DNA of 64,000 nucleotides from Streptomyces pactum (GCF_016031615.1 NZ_JACYXC010000001.1:4650001-4714000), one strand, 5' to 3'. Shown: positions 1 to 9,301, counted from the stretch's first letter. Program-made: numbers and translations. Notes: generated by a model from the letters alone, not told the origin.

Positions 1-151
1 CGGACGGGGCCGGACGGGCCTCTGCCCACCGCCCGCCGCCCGGCCCGCCCGCACCCGGCACCCCACCGCCGCCCGTACCGCGACCCCGACCCGAGCAACC
101 CGACCCGAGCAACCCGGCGCCCCGGCGGCCCGGGAAGGAGAGCACCCCGCG
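1..151. other. Window edge upstream of hutI, no gene seen
   Basis: GC-rich, with no coding region that I can support. It contains two tandem 14-bp copies (88-101 and 102-115, core GACCCGAGCAACCC). A purine-rich ribosome binding site (GGAGAG) lies about 10 nt before the hutI start codon at 152. The end of an upstream gene may lie to the left of the window. Confidence 0.4.
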
Positions 152-1402
152 ATGACCCCCAGCCCCGCCCGCACGACCACACCCCCGCTCGGCGCGCCGG
201 CCCGCGCCCACCGGCCCCGGCCCCGGACCACCACCGCCGTCACCGGCATCGGCACCCTGGTCACCAACGACCCCTCGCTCGGCGCGGGCCCGCTGGGCCT
301 GGTCCGGGACGCGGCGGTCGTCATCGAGGGCGGACACATCGCCTGGGTGGGCCCGTCGGACCGGGCGCCCGCCGCCGACAACCGGGTGGACGCCCAGGGC
401 CGGGCGCTGCTCCCCGGCTTCGTGGACTCCCACTCCCACCTGGTGTTCGCGGGCGACCGCACCGAGGAGTTCAACGCCCGGATGTCCGGCCGCGCCTACT
501 CCGCGGGCGGCATCCGCACCACCGTCGCCGCCACCCGCACCGCGTCCCGCAACGTGCTCTCGGACACCGTCGGCCGCCACGTCCGGGAGGCGTTCCGCCA
601 GGGCACCACCACCATCGAGATCAAGTCGGGCTACGGGCTCACCGTCGACGACGAGGCGCGCTCCCTGGACATCGCCGCCGCGCACACCGACGAGGTCACC
701 TATCTGGGCGCGCACATCGTCGCGCCGGAGTTCGCCGACCGCCCGGAGGACTACGTGGCCCTGGTCACCGGTCCGATGCTGGACGCCTGCGCGCCGCGCG
801 CCCGGTGGATCGACGTCTTCTGCGAGCAGGGCGCGTTCGACGGCGACCAGGCCCGGACCATTCTGACCGCCGGAGCCGCCCGCGGCCTGGTGCCCCGGGT
901 CCACGCCAACCAGCTCTCGTACGGGCCGGGGGTGCGACTGGCGGTGGAGCTGGGCGCCGCGTCGGCCGACCACTGCACCCACCTCACCGACGAGGACGTG
1001 GACGCGCTGGCGAACGGGACGACCGTCGCCACCCTGCTGCCGGGCGCGGAGTTCTCCACCCGCTCCCCGTACCCGGACGCCCGCCGGCTGCTGGACGCCG
1101 GGGTCACGGTCGCCCTCTCGCCGGACTGCAACCCGGGGTCGTCCTACACCAGTTCGATGCCGTTCTGCGTGGCGCTCGCGGTCCGCGAGATGGGGATGAC
1201 CCCGGACGAGGCGGTGTGGGCGGCCACCGCCGGCGGCGCCGCCGCGCTGCGCCGCACCGACGTCGGCCGGGTCGCCCCCGGCGCCCGCGCCGACCTGACG
1301 CTCCTCGACGCCCCCTCACACGTCCACCTCGCCTACCGGCCGGGCGTCCCGCTGGTCGCGGCGGTGTGGAAGGACGGGGTGCTCGGCCACGGCACCGGCT
1401 GA
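152..1402 (+). CDS. hutI: Imidazolonepropionase HutI
   Basis: This is the third step of histidine degradation: hydrolysis of 4-imidazolone-5-propanoate to N-formimidoyl-L-glutamate in the cytosol. The 416-residue protein has the amidohydrolase layout. It has a composite beta-sandwich start, the metal-binding HSH pair at residues 94-96 (GFVDSHSHLVFAG), a metal-ligand His in VHANQL near 252, SADHCTHL near 270-277, and the metal-ligand Asp in LSPDCNPGSS near 327. About 30 residues at the N-terminus (Pro/Thr/Arg rich) come before the conserved domain, so a later start is possible. ATG at 152 is kept because GGAGAG lies upstream. Downstream it converges on the sigma-factor gene, with a hairpin terminator between them. 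No other hut gene is visible; hutU and hutH are normally elsewhere in Streptomyces. Confidence 0.95.
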   Translation: MTPSPARTTTPPLGAPARAHRPRPRTTTAVTGIGTLVTNDPSLGAGPLGLVRDAAVVIEGGHIAWVGPSDRAPAADNRVDAQGRALLPGFVDSHSHLVFAGDRTEEFNARMSGRAYSAGGIRTTVAATRTASRNVLSDTVGRHVREAFRQGTTTIEIKSGYGLTVDDEARSLDIAAAHTDEVTYLGAHIVAPEFADRPEDYVALVTGPMLDACAPRARWIDVFCEQGAFDGDQARTILTAGAARGLVPRVHANQLSYGPGVRLAVELGAASADHCTHLTDEDVDALANGTTVATLLPGAEFSTRSPYPDARRLLDAGVTVALSPDCNPGSSYTSSMPFCVALAVREMGMTPDEAVWAATAGGAAALRRTDVGRVAPGARADLTLLDAPSHVHLAYRPGVPLVAAVWKDGVLGHGTG

Positions 1403-1569
1403 CCCCAGGGCCCGCGCCGCCCGGGCCGCGCGCCGGCCGGGCCGCGCGCGCCCCGGGACGTGCCCCGTACGCGCTCCGGGGGGCGAGCCCCGGCCCGCCC
1501 CGGCACGAACTTCTGACGAACCCGTACGCGCGCCCCGGACCTGAGGCCCCCGGCAGCCCCGGTACGCAC

Positions 1570-1606
1570 CGAGGGCCCGCGCCGGAACGAACCGGGCGGG
1601 CCCTCG
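1570..1606. terminator. Bidirectional hairpin between hutI and the sigma-factor gene
   Basis: Perfect 11-bp stem CGAGGGCCCGC (1570-1580) with GCGGGCCCTCG (1596-1606), extended inward by a CCGG/CCGG pairing. It lies between two convergent stop codons (1402 and 1627) and has no U-tract, as is common in Streptomyces. Confidence 0.7.
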
Positions 1607-1626
1607 CGGGGGGCGGGACGGAGCGT

Positions 1627-2532
1627 TCACTCCTCGACCAGCAGCCCCTTGCGGAGCCGTACCAGCGTCCGGGAGAGCAGCCGGGAGACGTGCATCTGGG
1701 AGATGCCCAGCTCCTCACCGATCTCGGACTGCGTCATGTTCGCCACGAACCGCAGGGACAGGATCTTGCGGTCACGGGACGAGAGCTTGGCGATCAGCGG
1801 CTTGAGCGACTCGACGTACTCGATGCCTTCGAGGCTGTGGTCCTCGTAGCCGATGCGGTGCGCCAGGGCCCCCTCGCCGTCGTCCTCCTCCGGCTGGGCG
1901 TCCAGCGAGCTCGCGGTGTACGCGTTGCTCGCGGCCATGCCCTCGACGACCTCTTCGTGCGACAGTCCGAGCCGCTCGGCCAGTTCGCCGACGGTCGGCG
2001 CGCGGTCCAGCTGCTGGGCCAGCTCGTCCCCGGCCTTGGCCAGGTCGAGTCGCAGCTCCTGCAGTCGGCGCGGTACCCGCACCGACCAACTGGTGTCCCG
2101 GAAGAACCGCTTGATCTCGCCGATGATGGTCGGCATCGCGAAGGTGGGGAATTCCACGCCACGGCTGAGCTCGAAGCGGTCGATGGCCTTGATCAGACCG
2201 ATGGTGCCCACCTGAATGATGTCCTCCATCGGTTCGCTGCGGGAGCGGAACCGGGAGGCGGCGAATTTCACCAGTGCGAGATTCAGTTCGACCAGGGTGT
2301 TACGGACGTACGCGTACTCGTGCGTCCCCTCCTCCAGCGCCTCCAGGCGCTCGAAGAGCGTTTTCGACAGTGCCCTCGCATCCACCGCGCCCACCTCGTC
2401 GTACGGCGGGATCTCGGGCAGGTCGTCCAGCGGTCCGGCCTGTCCGGGCAGGGTGGGTTCCTCGTGCGAGGGGATCGACGAGGCGAAGTCCTCCAGGGTG
2501 TAGGAGCGCGATTCGTCGAGCTGGGGTGACAT
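1627..2532 (-). CDS. SigB/SigF-family RNA polymerase sigma factor
   Basis: A 301-residue group-3 sigma-70 factor of the SigB/SigF/SigG type, which directs RNA polymerase to stress or developmental promoters. Region 2 is clear (DIIQVGTIGLIKAIDRF, then FPTFAMPTIIGEIKRFFRD, SVRVPRRLQEL). Region 3 follows (APTVGELAERLGLS), and the region 4 helix-turn-helix ends the protein (MTQSEIGEELGISQMHVSRL). About 60 acidic N-terminal residues come before region 2. The ATG at 2532 has a strong GGAGGAGA ribosome binding site. The divergent neighbour is a STAS antagonist, followed by an RsbW-like ATPase, so it is probably controlled by partner switching. From memory, S. coelicolor sigI with its arsI and prsI partners sits next to hutI; I infer this is that locus but give no symbol. 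Confidence 0.93.
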   Translation of the reverse strand: MSPQLDESRSYTLEDFASSIPSHEEPTLPGQAGPLDDLPEIPPYDEVGAVDARALSKTLFERLEALEEGTHEYAYVRNTLVELNLALVKFAASRFRSRSEPMEDIIQVGTIGLIKAIDRFELSRGVEFPTFAMPTIIGEIKRFFRDTSWSVRVPRRLQELRLDLAKAGDELAQQLDRAPTVGELAERLGLSHEEVVEGMAASNAYTASSLDAQPEEDDGEGALAHRIGYEDHSLEGIEYVESLKPLIAKLSSRDRKILSLRFVANMTQSEIGEELGISQMHVSRLLSRTLVRLRKGLLVEE

Positions 2533-2783
2533 GGTGTCTCCTCCAAAGTTCTCGGCATATGGCAGCCGAAGCCATAAGTCTTCCTGCGGTGAGCGGCGCC
2601 TCCAAAGCCGACTGGGTCGGGTGTGTGTTCACTACGCCTACAGGGATTCACCCGCCAATGGCAAGTCCAAGATGTCCGTATTTGGCGAAGTATAGGAATT
2701 GTTCGGCTACCGGAGACGGTGGCGAAGGCGTAGTGTTCGATGCGCGCAATCGACAACCACGAGACGCCAGAAGAGGTGCGCAC
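2533..2783. promoter_or_regulatory. Divergent promoter region of sigma factor and STAS gene
   Basis: This 250-bp gap is noticeably richer in A+T than its surroundings (2620-2760), as expected for promoters in a GC-rich genome. A SigA-like -10 candidate TATAGG lies near 2690 in the + direction, but I find no convincing -35 partner, and no clear SigB-type GTTT...GGGTAT promoter. Both start codons face outward from it. Confidence 0.4.
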
Positions 2784-3158
2784 ATGGACCGTGGGATGGT
2801 CGGCAGCACGAGCAGAGGCCGACTCCAGGTCGACGTTCGGCACCATGGGGCGAGCGCGGTCGTGACCCCGGTGGGTGAGTTGGACCACCACACCGCGGAG
2901 GTGTTGCGGGAGCCGCTGGAGAAGAGTGTCGAGGAGGGGCGGGTCCGTCTGGTGGTGGACTGCTCCAAGCTCGACTTCTGCGACTCCACCGGACTCAACG
3001 TCCTGCTGGGCGCCCGCCTGAAGGCGGAGGCCGAGGGGGGCGGGGTCCATCTCGCCGGTATGCGTCCGGTCGTCGCCCGGGTCTTCGAGATCACCGGGGC
3101 GGAAGCGGTCTTCACCGTCCACGACTCCCTCGACGCCGCACTCGACGAAGGGCCGTGA
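2784..3158 (+). CDS. Anti-sigma factor antagonist (STAS domain)
   Basis: A 124-residue single STAS domain of the SpoIIAA/RsbV family. In the unphosphorylated state such proteins bind the RsbW-type kinase and free the sigma factor. The phosphorylation motif DSTGL is present, with predicted phospho-acceptor Ser68 after Asp67; the strand VRLVVDCSKLDF leads into it. The frame is open for about 500 nt upstream, but homology begins at the ATG at 2784, which follows AAGAGGTG. It is divergent from the sigma-factor gene and lies 167 nt before the RsbW-like gene, so the three make a plausible partner-switching set. Which sigma factor it controls is inferred from position only. Confidence 0.92.
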   Translation: MDRGMVGSTSRGRLQVDVRHHGASAVVTPVGELDHHTAEVLREPLEKSVEEGRVRLVVDCSKLDFCDSTGLNVLLGARLKAEAEGGGVHLAGMRPVVARVFEITGAEAVFTVHDSLDAALDEGP

Positions 3159-3325
3159 CGTATGTCACCGGTTGCTCCGGACGCGGGGCGCGGCCCCAAG
3201 TAGCGGGTGTCGCCGGGCCCCGGGCGGGCAGGAGACACCTGGACCGGTTTACATGGACCGGAACAAAAGAGTCATGTCCGACATTTCTGATCCCTGAATC
3301 GGTGAATCGGTGAGGTGAAGCGCTG

Positions 3326-3817
3326 ATGAGCACCACGCGGCCGTACCCACCGGGCGACCTCGGCCCGGACTCGGACGGCGCCGCCGTTGGGCCGTCCGCG
3401 CCCTCGGCCGGCCAGTCCCGCCGACTCCGGCTCGCCGGGGCCGGGGCCGTGGTCCCCAGCGCCCGTGACTTCACACGGGAGGCGTTGCGCGAGTGGGGCT
3501 GGTTGCCGGCCGCCACCGCGGATCAGCGCGCCGCCGCCGAGGACGTGCTGCTCGTCGTGTCCGAACTGGTCACCAACGCCTGCCTGCACGCCGGCGGACC
3601 GGAGGAGCTGCGGGTCAGCTACCAGGGCAAGGTGCTCCGCCTGGAGGTCTCCGACCTCGGCGCGGGCACCCCGGCCCCCCGCACCCCGCACCGCGCCGGC
3701 CGCCCCGGCGGCCACGGCATGTTCATCGTGCAGCGCCTCTGTCTGGACTGGGGCGTGCTCCGCAGTGCCGACGGCACCGGCAAGACGGTCTGGGCCGAGC
3801 TGGCCGCACCCGCCTGA
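3326..3817 (+). CDS. RsbW-like ATP-binding protein (anti-sigma kinase family)
   Basis: A 163-residue GHKL ATPase of the HATPase_c_2 family common in Streptomyces. The N-box is seen as SELVTNACLHAG (79-90, Mg-binding Asn84) and the glycine-rich lid as RPGGHGMFIVQRL near the C-terminus. The first 40 residues are Pro/Gly/Ser rich and probably disordered. Proteins like this bind a sigma factor and phosphorylate a STAS protein on serine, and both candidate partners are adjacent. Upstream are a tandem GAATCGGT repeat (about 3297-3313) and a GGTGAGG ribosome binding site. It could instead be one of the many orphan regulators of this family with another partner. Confidence 0.88.
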   Translation: MSTTRPYPPGDLGPDSDGAAVGPSAPSAGQSRRLRLAGAGAVVPSARDFTREALREWGWLPAATADQRAAAEDVLLVVSELVTNACLHAGGPEELRVSYQGKVLRLEVSDLGAGTPAPRTPHRAGRPGGHGMFIVQRLCLDWGVLRSADGTGKTVWAELAAPA

Positions 3818-4517
3818 CACCCGTCGCGCGCCCGCCGGCGGGGGCGCGCGTCCGCTGACGCGTGTCCCGTGCCGGCGCCCGTCCCGCGCTGGCGTGCGTT
3901 CCTGGTGCACGTCCCTGCCCGGGACCGTTCGCACCCGGCGCCCCTGTCCGGCGGGCCCCGCCCGGCCGGCGGCCCGCCTCGTGCCCGGCGCCCGGCTCCC
4001 GTCCCGTCCGTCACCGCTCGCGCGACGCGTTTCTTCGGCGTACGTCCCTCCCCGAGCCCGTGCGCGCCCGGGCGCCCGGTTCGCGGCGTGCGCCCCGGGG
4101 CGACGCCCGTACCCACCTGGCCGCGCCACTCGGGCGCGCCCGACACGCTGTGCACTGCTCCGGACCTCACGCCCGCGCCTCCGCGACCACGCACCATCAC
4201 GCGGGCGGGGCCCCGGGCACCGGCCGCCGCCCCGTACGCCGTTGACCCGTCCCGATGCCCTGCCGGGCCCTCGCCGGTCCCCGGACCCGCCCCCGCCGGT
4301 ATCTGGGCCTCCCGGGCGCCTCCCGGCCCCGGAGGCGCGGTGCCAGGCCCCCGCGCCCCCGGCCCGGCACGGTCCGGGGTCCTCCCGGCGGCCCGGCCCC
4401 CGACACCGACCCAGACCCCGAGGCGGCCCGGACTCCCGAGGCCGGCCCCGGCCACCCGCGAGCCCCGGCACCCGGCACCGGGCACCCGGCACGGCCCCCC
4501 CCGGGGAGGCGGGAACG
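3818..4517. other. Long GC-rich gap without a recognisable gene
   Basis: About 700 nt where all open frames look like low-complexity Pro/Arg/Ala shadows with no recognisable domain. Short CCGGCACC/CCGGGCACC iterations occur near 4465-4500, just before the terminator of the transporter gene. I see no RNA gene. Confidence 0.45.
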
Positions 4518-4557
4518 CCGGAGGGCCCGGCGCGGTGTTCCGCGCCGGGCCCTCCGG
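4518..4557 (-). terminator. Hairpin terminator of the POT transporter gene
   Basis: Perfect 17-bp inverted repeat: left arm 4518-4534, 6-nt loop, right arm 4541-4557 (arm CCGGAGGGCCCGGCGCG). It lies 58 nt beyond the stop codon of the minus-strand transporter gene. Confidence 0.8.
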
Positions 4558-4614
4558 TCGTGGCGACGGCGGTCCCGTCCCGTGCGGCGGCCGCCGCCGG
4601 GGACCGCCGCCACC

Positions 4615-6144
4615 TCAGTGGGCGTCGCCCAGGATCTCCACCATCTTCTTGCGGTACATCCACACCGCGAAGCCGGCCAGCACCGCCAGCGAGGCCTCCA
4701 GGGCGAGGATGCCCTGCCCGCTGAGGTCCACGCCCGCGATGGAGAGCAGACCGGTGGTGCAGTCACCCGCGGTGACGGCGAGGAACCACACGCCCATCAT
4801 CTGGCTGGCGTACTTCGCCGGCGCCATCTTGGTGGTCACCGACAGGCCGACCGGGGAGAGGCACAGCTCACCGATGGTCTGGATCATGTAGATGGAGACC
4901 AGCCACATCGGGCTGACCTTGTCGCCGTTCTCGGCCATGCCCATCGGGATCACGAAGATGAAGAACGAGGCGCCGATGAGGAACAGGGCCATGGCGAACT
5001 TCACCGTGGTGTTGGGCTCACGGTTGCGCCGCGCCAGCGCCAGCCAGATCCAGGCGAAGACCGGGGCCAGGGCCATCACCCACAGCGGGTTGACCGACTG
5101 GAACCAGGACGCCGGGAAGTGGATGCCGAAGACGCTGTCCGCGGTCTTGGAGTCGGCGAACGCCGACATCGTCGAGCCGCCCTGGTCGTAGATCATCCAG
5201 AACATGGCGGCGGCCACGAAGAACCAGATGTACCCGGTCATCCGCTTCTGCTCGGCGGCCGACAGGTCCTTGTCCCGCTTGATGCGGACCAGCACACCGG
5301 TCGGGATCAGCAGACCCGCGATGGTGATCGGGACCAGCGCCCAGTTGAGGGTGAAGTGCCCGGAGACGCCCACCACGGTGTAGAAGACGACGGCGACGGC
5401 CAGCCAGAGCAGGCCCTTGCGCAGCCAGGAGTTGCGCTCCTCGACGGTCAGCGGCGTGGGGACCTGGCTGGAGCGCGGGGACAGGTGGCGGGTGCCGACC
5501 AGGAACTGGATCAGGCCCAGCGCCATGCCCGCGGCGGCCAGGGCGAAGCCCAGGTGCCAGTTGACCTGCTCACCGACGGTGCCGATGACCAGCGGGGCGG
5601 CGAAGGCACCGATGTTGATGCCCATGTAGAAGACCGTGAAGCCACCGTCGCGGCGCGGGTCGTCCGGCCCGTCGTAGAGGTGGCCGACCATCGTGGAGAT
5701 GTTGGCCTTCAGCAGGCCGGAACCGAGCGCCACCAGCGCCAGGCCGACGAAGAACATCGCCTCGCCGGGCAGGGCCAGCGCCAGGTGACCGGTCATGATG
5801 ATGCCCGCCGCCACGGCGACGGTCTTGCGCGGACCCCAGACCCGGTCACCGAACCAGCCGCCGGGCATGGCGAGCAGGTAGACCATGGCGAGGTAGACCG
5901 AGTAGATCGCGACCGCGTTGGTCTCGCTCATTCCCAGGCCGCCGCCCTGGCTGTTCTCGCCGGCGTCGGGGCCGCCGGAGATCAGGTACAGAACGAGCAG
6001 GGCCCTCATGCCGTAGAAGCTGAAGCGCTCCCACATCTCGGTCATGAAGAGAGTGGCCAGTCCGCGGGGGTGGCCGAAGAAGGTCTTGGTCGCGGCCTGG
6101 GGGTTGCCCCGGCCCGCGCCGTCCTTCGTCAGGCTGGACGCCAT
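4615..6144 (-). CDS. Proton-dependent oligopeptide transporter (POT/PTR family)
   Basis: A 509-residue major-facilitator protein predicted to import di- and tripeptides with protons. The family signature is near the N-terminus: FFGHPRGLATLF followed by TEMWERFSFYGMRALLVLYL, which contains the ExxERF(x)YYG-type proton and peptide motif. Many hydrophobic segments follow (I estimate 12-14), and the PTR2 motif region FxxFYxxINxG appears as FTVFYMGINIGA. The frame is open upstream to 6312, but the ATG at 6144 has GAAGGAA 6 nt before it and starts the conserved domain, so I use it. The gene is monocistronic with its own terminator, and divergent from the response-regulator gene. Confidence 0.93.
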   Translation of the reverse strand: MASSLTKDGAGRGNPQAATKTFFGHPRGLATLFMTEMWERFSFYGMRALLVLYLISGGPDAGENSQGGGLGMSETNAVAIYSVYLAMVYLLAMPGGWFGDRVWGPRKTVAVAAGIIMTGHLALALPGEAMFFVGLALVALGSGLLKANISTMVGHLYDGPDDPRRDGGFTVFYMGINIGAFAAPLVIGTVGEQVNWHLGFALAAAGMALGLIQFLVGTRHLSPRSSQVPTPLTVEERNSWLRKGLLWLAVAVVFYTVVGVSGHFTLNWALVPITIAGLLIPTGVLVRIKRDKDLSAAEQKRMTGYIWFFVAAAMFWMIYDQGGSTMSAFADSKTADSVFGIHFPASWFQSVNPLWVMALAPVFAWIWLALARRNREPNTTVKFAMALFLIGASFFIFVIPMGMAENGDKVSPMWLVSIYMIQTIGELCLSPVGLSVTTKMAPAKYASQMMGVWFLAVTAGDCTTGLLSIAGVDLSGQGILALEASLAVLAGFAVWMYRKKMVEILGDAH

Positions 6145-6251
6145 GGGTGATTCCTTCGATCGGTCGCTCTGCATCCACCCGGGGGTGGAATCAGCACGGC
6201 TCCTGGCACAAAGAAGACCTCCGGCGCGTCGTGCGAGCCAAAGGTCCCCGG

Positions 6252-6264
6252 GTAGTGCTACTAC
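6252..6264. promoter_or_regulatory. Short inverted repeat upstream of the POT gene
   Basis: Perfect GTAGT-GCT-ACTAC palindrome about 110 nt upstream of the transporter start, within the 265-bp divergent region shared with the two-component genes. A possible operator, on position only. Confidence 0.3.
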
Positions 6265-6409
6265 AGACGTGCCGTCACGATAAGCCACGCCATCAGCCGA
6301 ATTGGGCCCCATGAGAGATACGTCACGGGTGTTCCCTGCAACTGTTCACGTTACGTGACTGGCGGAGTGCGCCCTCCGGGCGTATACCCGGCCGGACTAC
6401 CATCACTCC

Positions 6410-7087
6410 ATGACCCGAGTACTGCTCGCCGAGGATGACGCGTCCATTTCGGAGCCGCTCGCCCGCGCCCTGCGCCGCGAGGGGTACGAGGTCGAGGTGC
6501 GGGAGGACGGGCCCGGTGCGCTCGACACCGGCCTGCAGGGCGGTGTGGACCTGCTCGTGCTCGATCTGGGGCTGCCCGGCATGGACGGGCTGGAGGTCTG
6601 CCGCCGGCTCCGCAACGAGGGCCACGGCTTCCCCGTCCTGGTGCTCACCGCCCGCGCCGACGAGGTGGACACCGTGGTCGGGCTCGACGCCGGGGCCGAC
6701 GACTACGTCACCAAGCCGTTCCGGCTCGCCGAGCTGCTCGCCCGGGTACGGGCCCTGCTGCGGCGCGGCGCGGTCGACCCCCAGCAGCAGCCGACCACCC
6801 ACGGGGTGCGGATCGACGTGGAGTCGCACCGCGCCTGGATGGGCGACGAGGAGCTGCAGCTCACCGCGAAGGAGTTCGACCTGCTGCGGGTGCTGGTGCG
6901 GGACGCCGGGCGGGTGGTCACCCGCGACCAGCTGATGCGCGAGGTGTGGGACACCACCTGGTGGTCCTCCACCAAGACGCTCGACATGCACATCTCCTGG
7001 CTGCGCAAGAAGCTCGGCGACGACGCGGCCAACCCCCGCTACATCGCCACCGTCCGCGGCGTCGGCTTCCGGTTCGAGAAAAACTGA
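6410..7087 (+). CDS. OmpR-family response regulator
   Basis: A 225-residue DNA-binding response regulator. The receiver domain (1-115) has the acidic pair Glu8-Asp9-Asp10 (VLLAEDD), phospho-acceptor Asp52 (LDLGLPGMDG) and Lys102 (TKPF). A winged-helix output domain follows (about 128-225) and ends in RGVGFRFEKN. The sensor kinase gene follows after 22 nt, so they form one operon. A -10-like TACCAT (6398-6403) sits exactly 6 nt before the ATG, which suggests leaderless transcription starting at or next to the start codon. The target genes are unknown; the divergent peptide transporter is a candidate only because it is adjacent. Confidence 0.93.
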   Translation: MTRVLLAEDDASISEPLARALRREGYEVEVREDGPGALDTGLQGGVDLLVLDLGLPGMDGLEVCRRLRNEGHGFPVLVLTARADEVDTVVGLDAGADDYVTKPFRLAELLARVRALLRRGAVDPQQQPTTHGVRIDVESHRAWMGDEELQLTAKEFDLLRVLVRDAGRVVTRDQLMREVWDTTWWSSTKTLDMHISWLRKKLGDDAANPRYIATVRGVGFRFEKN

Positions 7088-7109
7088 CCCGGCCTGAGAC
7101 GGTGGTGCC

Positions 7110-8366
7110 ATGCGCCGTCGTCTGATCAATTCCACGCTCGCCGTGGTGCTCGTCGTCATCGCCGTCTTCGGGGTCTCCCTGGTGATCGTCGAGACCCGCA
7201 CCATCGAGAACAGCGCCCAGGAGAGCGTGGAGTCCGACGCCGTCCGGCTGGTCAGCATCGTGGACGGCCGGCTGATCGGCGGCGAGGGCATCACCTCCGG
7301 CGTGCTCCGCGACCAGGTGGAGGAGGGCCGCTACGCGCGGATCGACATGCCCGGCGACAAACGGGTGGAGATCGGCGAGCGGCCCTCGGGCAGCGTGATC
7401 TCCGCCACCCGGGCCGGTGAACAGGGGGAGACGGTCACCGTCCAGGCGTCCCGCTCCACGGTGACCCGGGAGGTCGGCCGCACCCTGCTGATCATCCTCG
7501 CGGTCGCCCTGCTCGCGGTGCTGGCCGCGGTGCTCCTCGCGGTGCGCCAGGCCCGCCGGCTCTCCGCGCCGCTCACCGACCTCGCCGAGACCGCCGAGCG
7601 GCTGGGATCGGGGGACCCGCGGCCGCGCCACCGCCGCTACGGGGTGCCCGAGCTGGACCGGGTCGCCGATGTGCTGGACGCCAGCGCGGAGCGGATCGCC
7701 CGGATGCTCACCGCCGAGCGGCGGCTGGCCGCGGACGCCTCCCACCAGCTGCGCACCCCGCTGACCGCGCTCTCCATGCGGCTGGAGGAGATCACCCTCA
7801 CCGACGACCTGGACACCGTGAAGGAGGAGGCCACGGTCGCGCTCACGCAGGTCGAGCGGCTCACCGACGTGGTGCAGCGGCTGCTGACCAACTCCCGCGA
7901 CCCCCGGACCGGCTCCGCCGTCAGCTTCGACCTCGACGAGGTGGTCAAGCAGCAGATCGAGGAGTGGCGGCCGGCCTCCCGCAGCGAGGGCCGGGCCATC
8001 GTCCGCTCCGGCGCACCGGGGCTGCGGGCCGTCGGCACCCCGGGCGCGGTCGCCCAGGTGCTGGCCACCCTCATCGAGAACTCGCTGATGCACGGCGACG
8101 GCACGGTCGCCATCCGCACCCGGGTCACCGGCAACCAGGCGGTGGTGGAGGTCACCGACGAGGGGCCGGGGGTCCCGGCCGACCTGGGTTCCCGGGTCTT
8201 CGAGCGCACCGTCAGCGGCCGCAACTCCACCGGCCTGGGCCTGGCCGTCGCCCGGGACCTGGCGGAGGCCGACGGCGGACGCCTGGAGCTGCTCCAGCCG
8301 CACCCGCCGGTCTTCGCGCTGTTCCTCAGCCGGGCCGGGGACCCGCCGCCCGCCGACGCGGGGTGA
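7110..8366 (+). CDS. Sensor histidine kinase, partner of the OmpR regulator
   Basis: A 418-residue membrane kinase. TM1 spans about residues 7-28, a short extracytoplasmic sensor loop 30-122, TM2 about 125-145 and HAMP 146-200. The HisKA motif DASHQLRTPLTAL carries phospho-acceptor His212. The ATP-binding domain shows the N-box LIENSLMHG, G1 DEGPGVP and G2 STGLGLAVARDLAE. With only about 95 residues outside the membrane, it probably senses an envelope signal or works with an accessory protein. The start codon is 22 nt after the regulator stop, with GAGACGG as a weak ribosome binding site. The stop is followed by about 250 nt without a gene and then the convergent gtrA-type gene. Confidence 0.92.
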   Translation: MRRRLINSTLAVVLVVIAVFGVSLVIVETRTIENSAQESVESDAVRLVSIVDGRLIGGEGITSGVLRDQVEEGRYARIDMPGDKRVEIGERPSGSVISATRAGEQGETVTVQASRSTVTREVGRTLLIILAVALLAVLAAVLLAVRQARRLSAPLTDLAETAERLGSGDPRPRHRRYGVPELDRVADVLDASAERIARMLTAERRLAADASHQLRTPLTALSMRLEEITLTDDLDTVKEEATVALTQVERLTDVVQRLLTNSRDPRTGSAVSFDLDEVVKQQIEEWRPASRSEGRAIVRSGAPGLRAVGTPGAVAQVLATLIENSLMHGDGTVAIRTRVTGNQAVVEVTDEGPGVPADLGSRVFERTVSGRNSTGLGLAVARDLAEADGGRLELLQPHPPVFALFLSRAGDPPPADAG

Positions 8367-8621
8367 ACGCGGGGTGAACCAGGGGGCCCGCGTCGCCCCG
8401 CCGCGGGGCCGACGCGGGGAACCGGGCGTCCGCCGCCGGCCGGCTGGGGTGAGCCGGGTGTCCGCCGCCCCGCTGACGCGGTTCGAACCAGGGACCCGCC
8501 GCCGCCCGTGTCCCGCACCCGGCCCGAGGCCCGAGGTACGGCCCGCGTGCGGCCCGGCGGGTTACGTCCGGACGCGGGCGCGGAAGCCGGCGGGCCCCCG
8601 AGGGGCGCCGCCGGCCGGGCG

Positions 8622-9176
8622 CTACTGCTCGTCGGCCGCCCCGGCCGCGGCCGGGCGGTGGGCCGGCCGCGGCCCGGTGGCCAGCAGCGGGGCGGCGGGC
8701 TCGCGCCCGGCGGTGCCGCCCCCGGCGGGGCCCTCCTCCGGGACCGGCAGCGCCCGGAACACCCAGGACCGGTAGGACCAGAAGCGGAACAGGGTGGCGA
8801 TGCCGATGCCGACGAACTTGAACACGTTGCTCTGGAGCTGGCTGTCCCACCCGAACCCGTACGTCGTGGTGAACAGCAGCCCGTTCTCGATCACCAGGCC
8901 CACGCCGCTGAACAGCAGGAACAGCGACATCTCCCGGGTCCGGCCGCTCTTGGCCCGGTCGCGGTAGGTGAAGTAGCGGAACCCCAGGTAGTTGAAGACG
9001 ATGGCGACGGCCGTGGCCACGATGCCGGCCCGCACCATCGGCAGCTCGGTGGTGTGCCGCAGCAGGTTGAACACGCCCAGGTTGACCAGGACGCCCATGC
9101 CGCCGACCGCGCCGAACTTGGCCACCTCGCGGACGAGCTGCTCCACCTGTGCGCGCAGTGTGCGCCGTTCACTCAT
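8622..9176 (-). CDS. GtrA-family membrane protein
   Basis: A 184-residue integral membrane protein with four predicted helices of the GtrA/DPMS3 type. Landmarks are FGAVGGMGVLVNLGVFNLL, AIVFNYLGFRYFTYRD (the conserved N-rich motif after helix 2) and FKFVGIGIATLFRFWSYRSW. Family members help move polyprenyl-phosphate sugars across the membrane or assist the matching glycosyltransferase. The last 45 residues are Ala/Pro/Gly rich and probably a cytoplasmic tail. Here it stands alone and divergent from purK, but several envelope-sugar genes lie within 15 kb. A -10-like TAGCAT on the minus strand (about 9218-9223) is a possible promoter. Confidence 0.88.
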   Translation of the reverse strand: MSERRTLRAQVEQLVREVAKFGAVGGMGVLVNLGVFNLLRHTTELPMVRAGIVATAVAIVFNYLGFRYFTYRDRAKSGRTREMSLFLLFSGVGLVIENGLLFTTTYGFGWDSQLQSNVFKFVGIGIATLFRFWSYRSWVFRALPVPEEGPAGGGTAGREPAAPLLATGPRPAHRPAAAGAADEQ

Positions 9177-9301
9177 GGTGACGCTCAGCCCCGTCCATCG
9201 CTGGTGACAACTCGGACCATGCTAACCAGCCGCCCCGCCCGGTGCCCTGGCGACGCCGGAGCGGGGGGTGGCTCCCCGGCCCCCCGCCCCGCCCACCGTG
9301 C

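Noticed and set aside
3818..4614. Several open frames over 100 codons in the gap after the RsbW-like gene
   Set aside because: All are Pro/Arg/Ala low-complexity with no start signal or domain, as expected by chance in DNA of this GC content.
8478..8500. GGTTCGAACC suggesting a tRNA T-arm
   Set aside because: The sequence is a simple palindrome and no acceptor, D or anticodon stem can be built around it.
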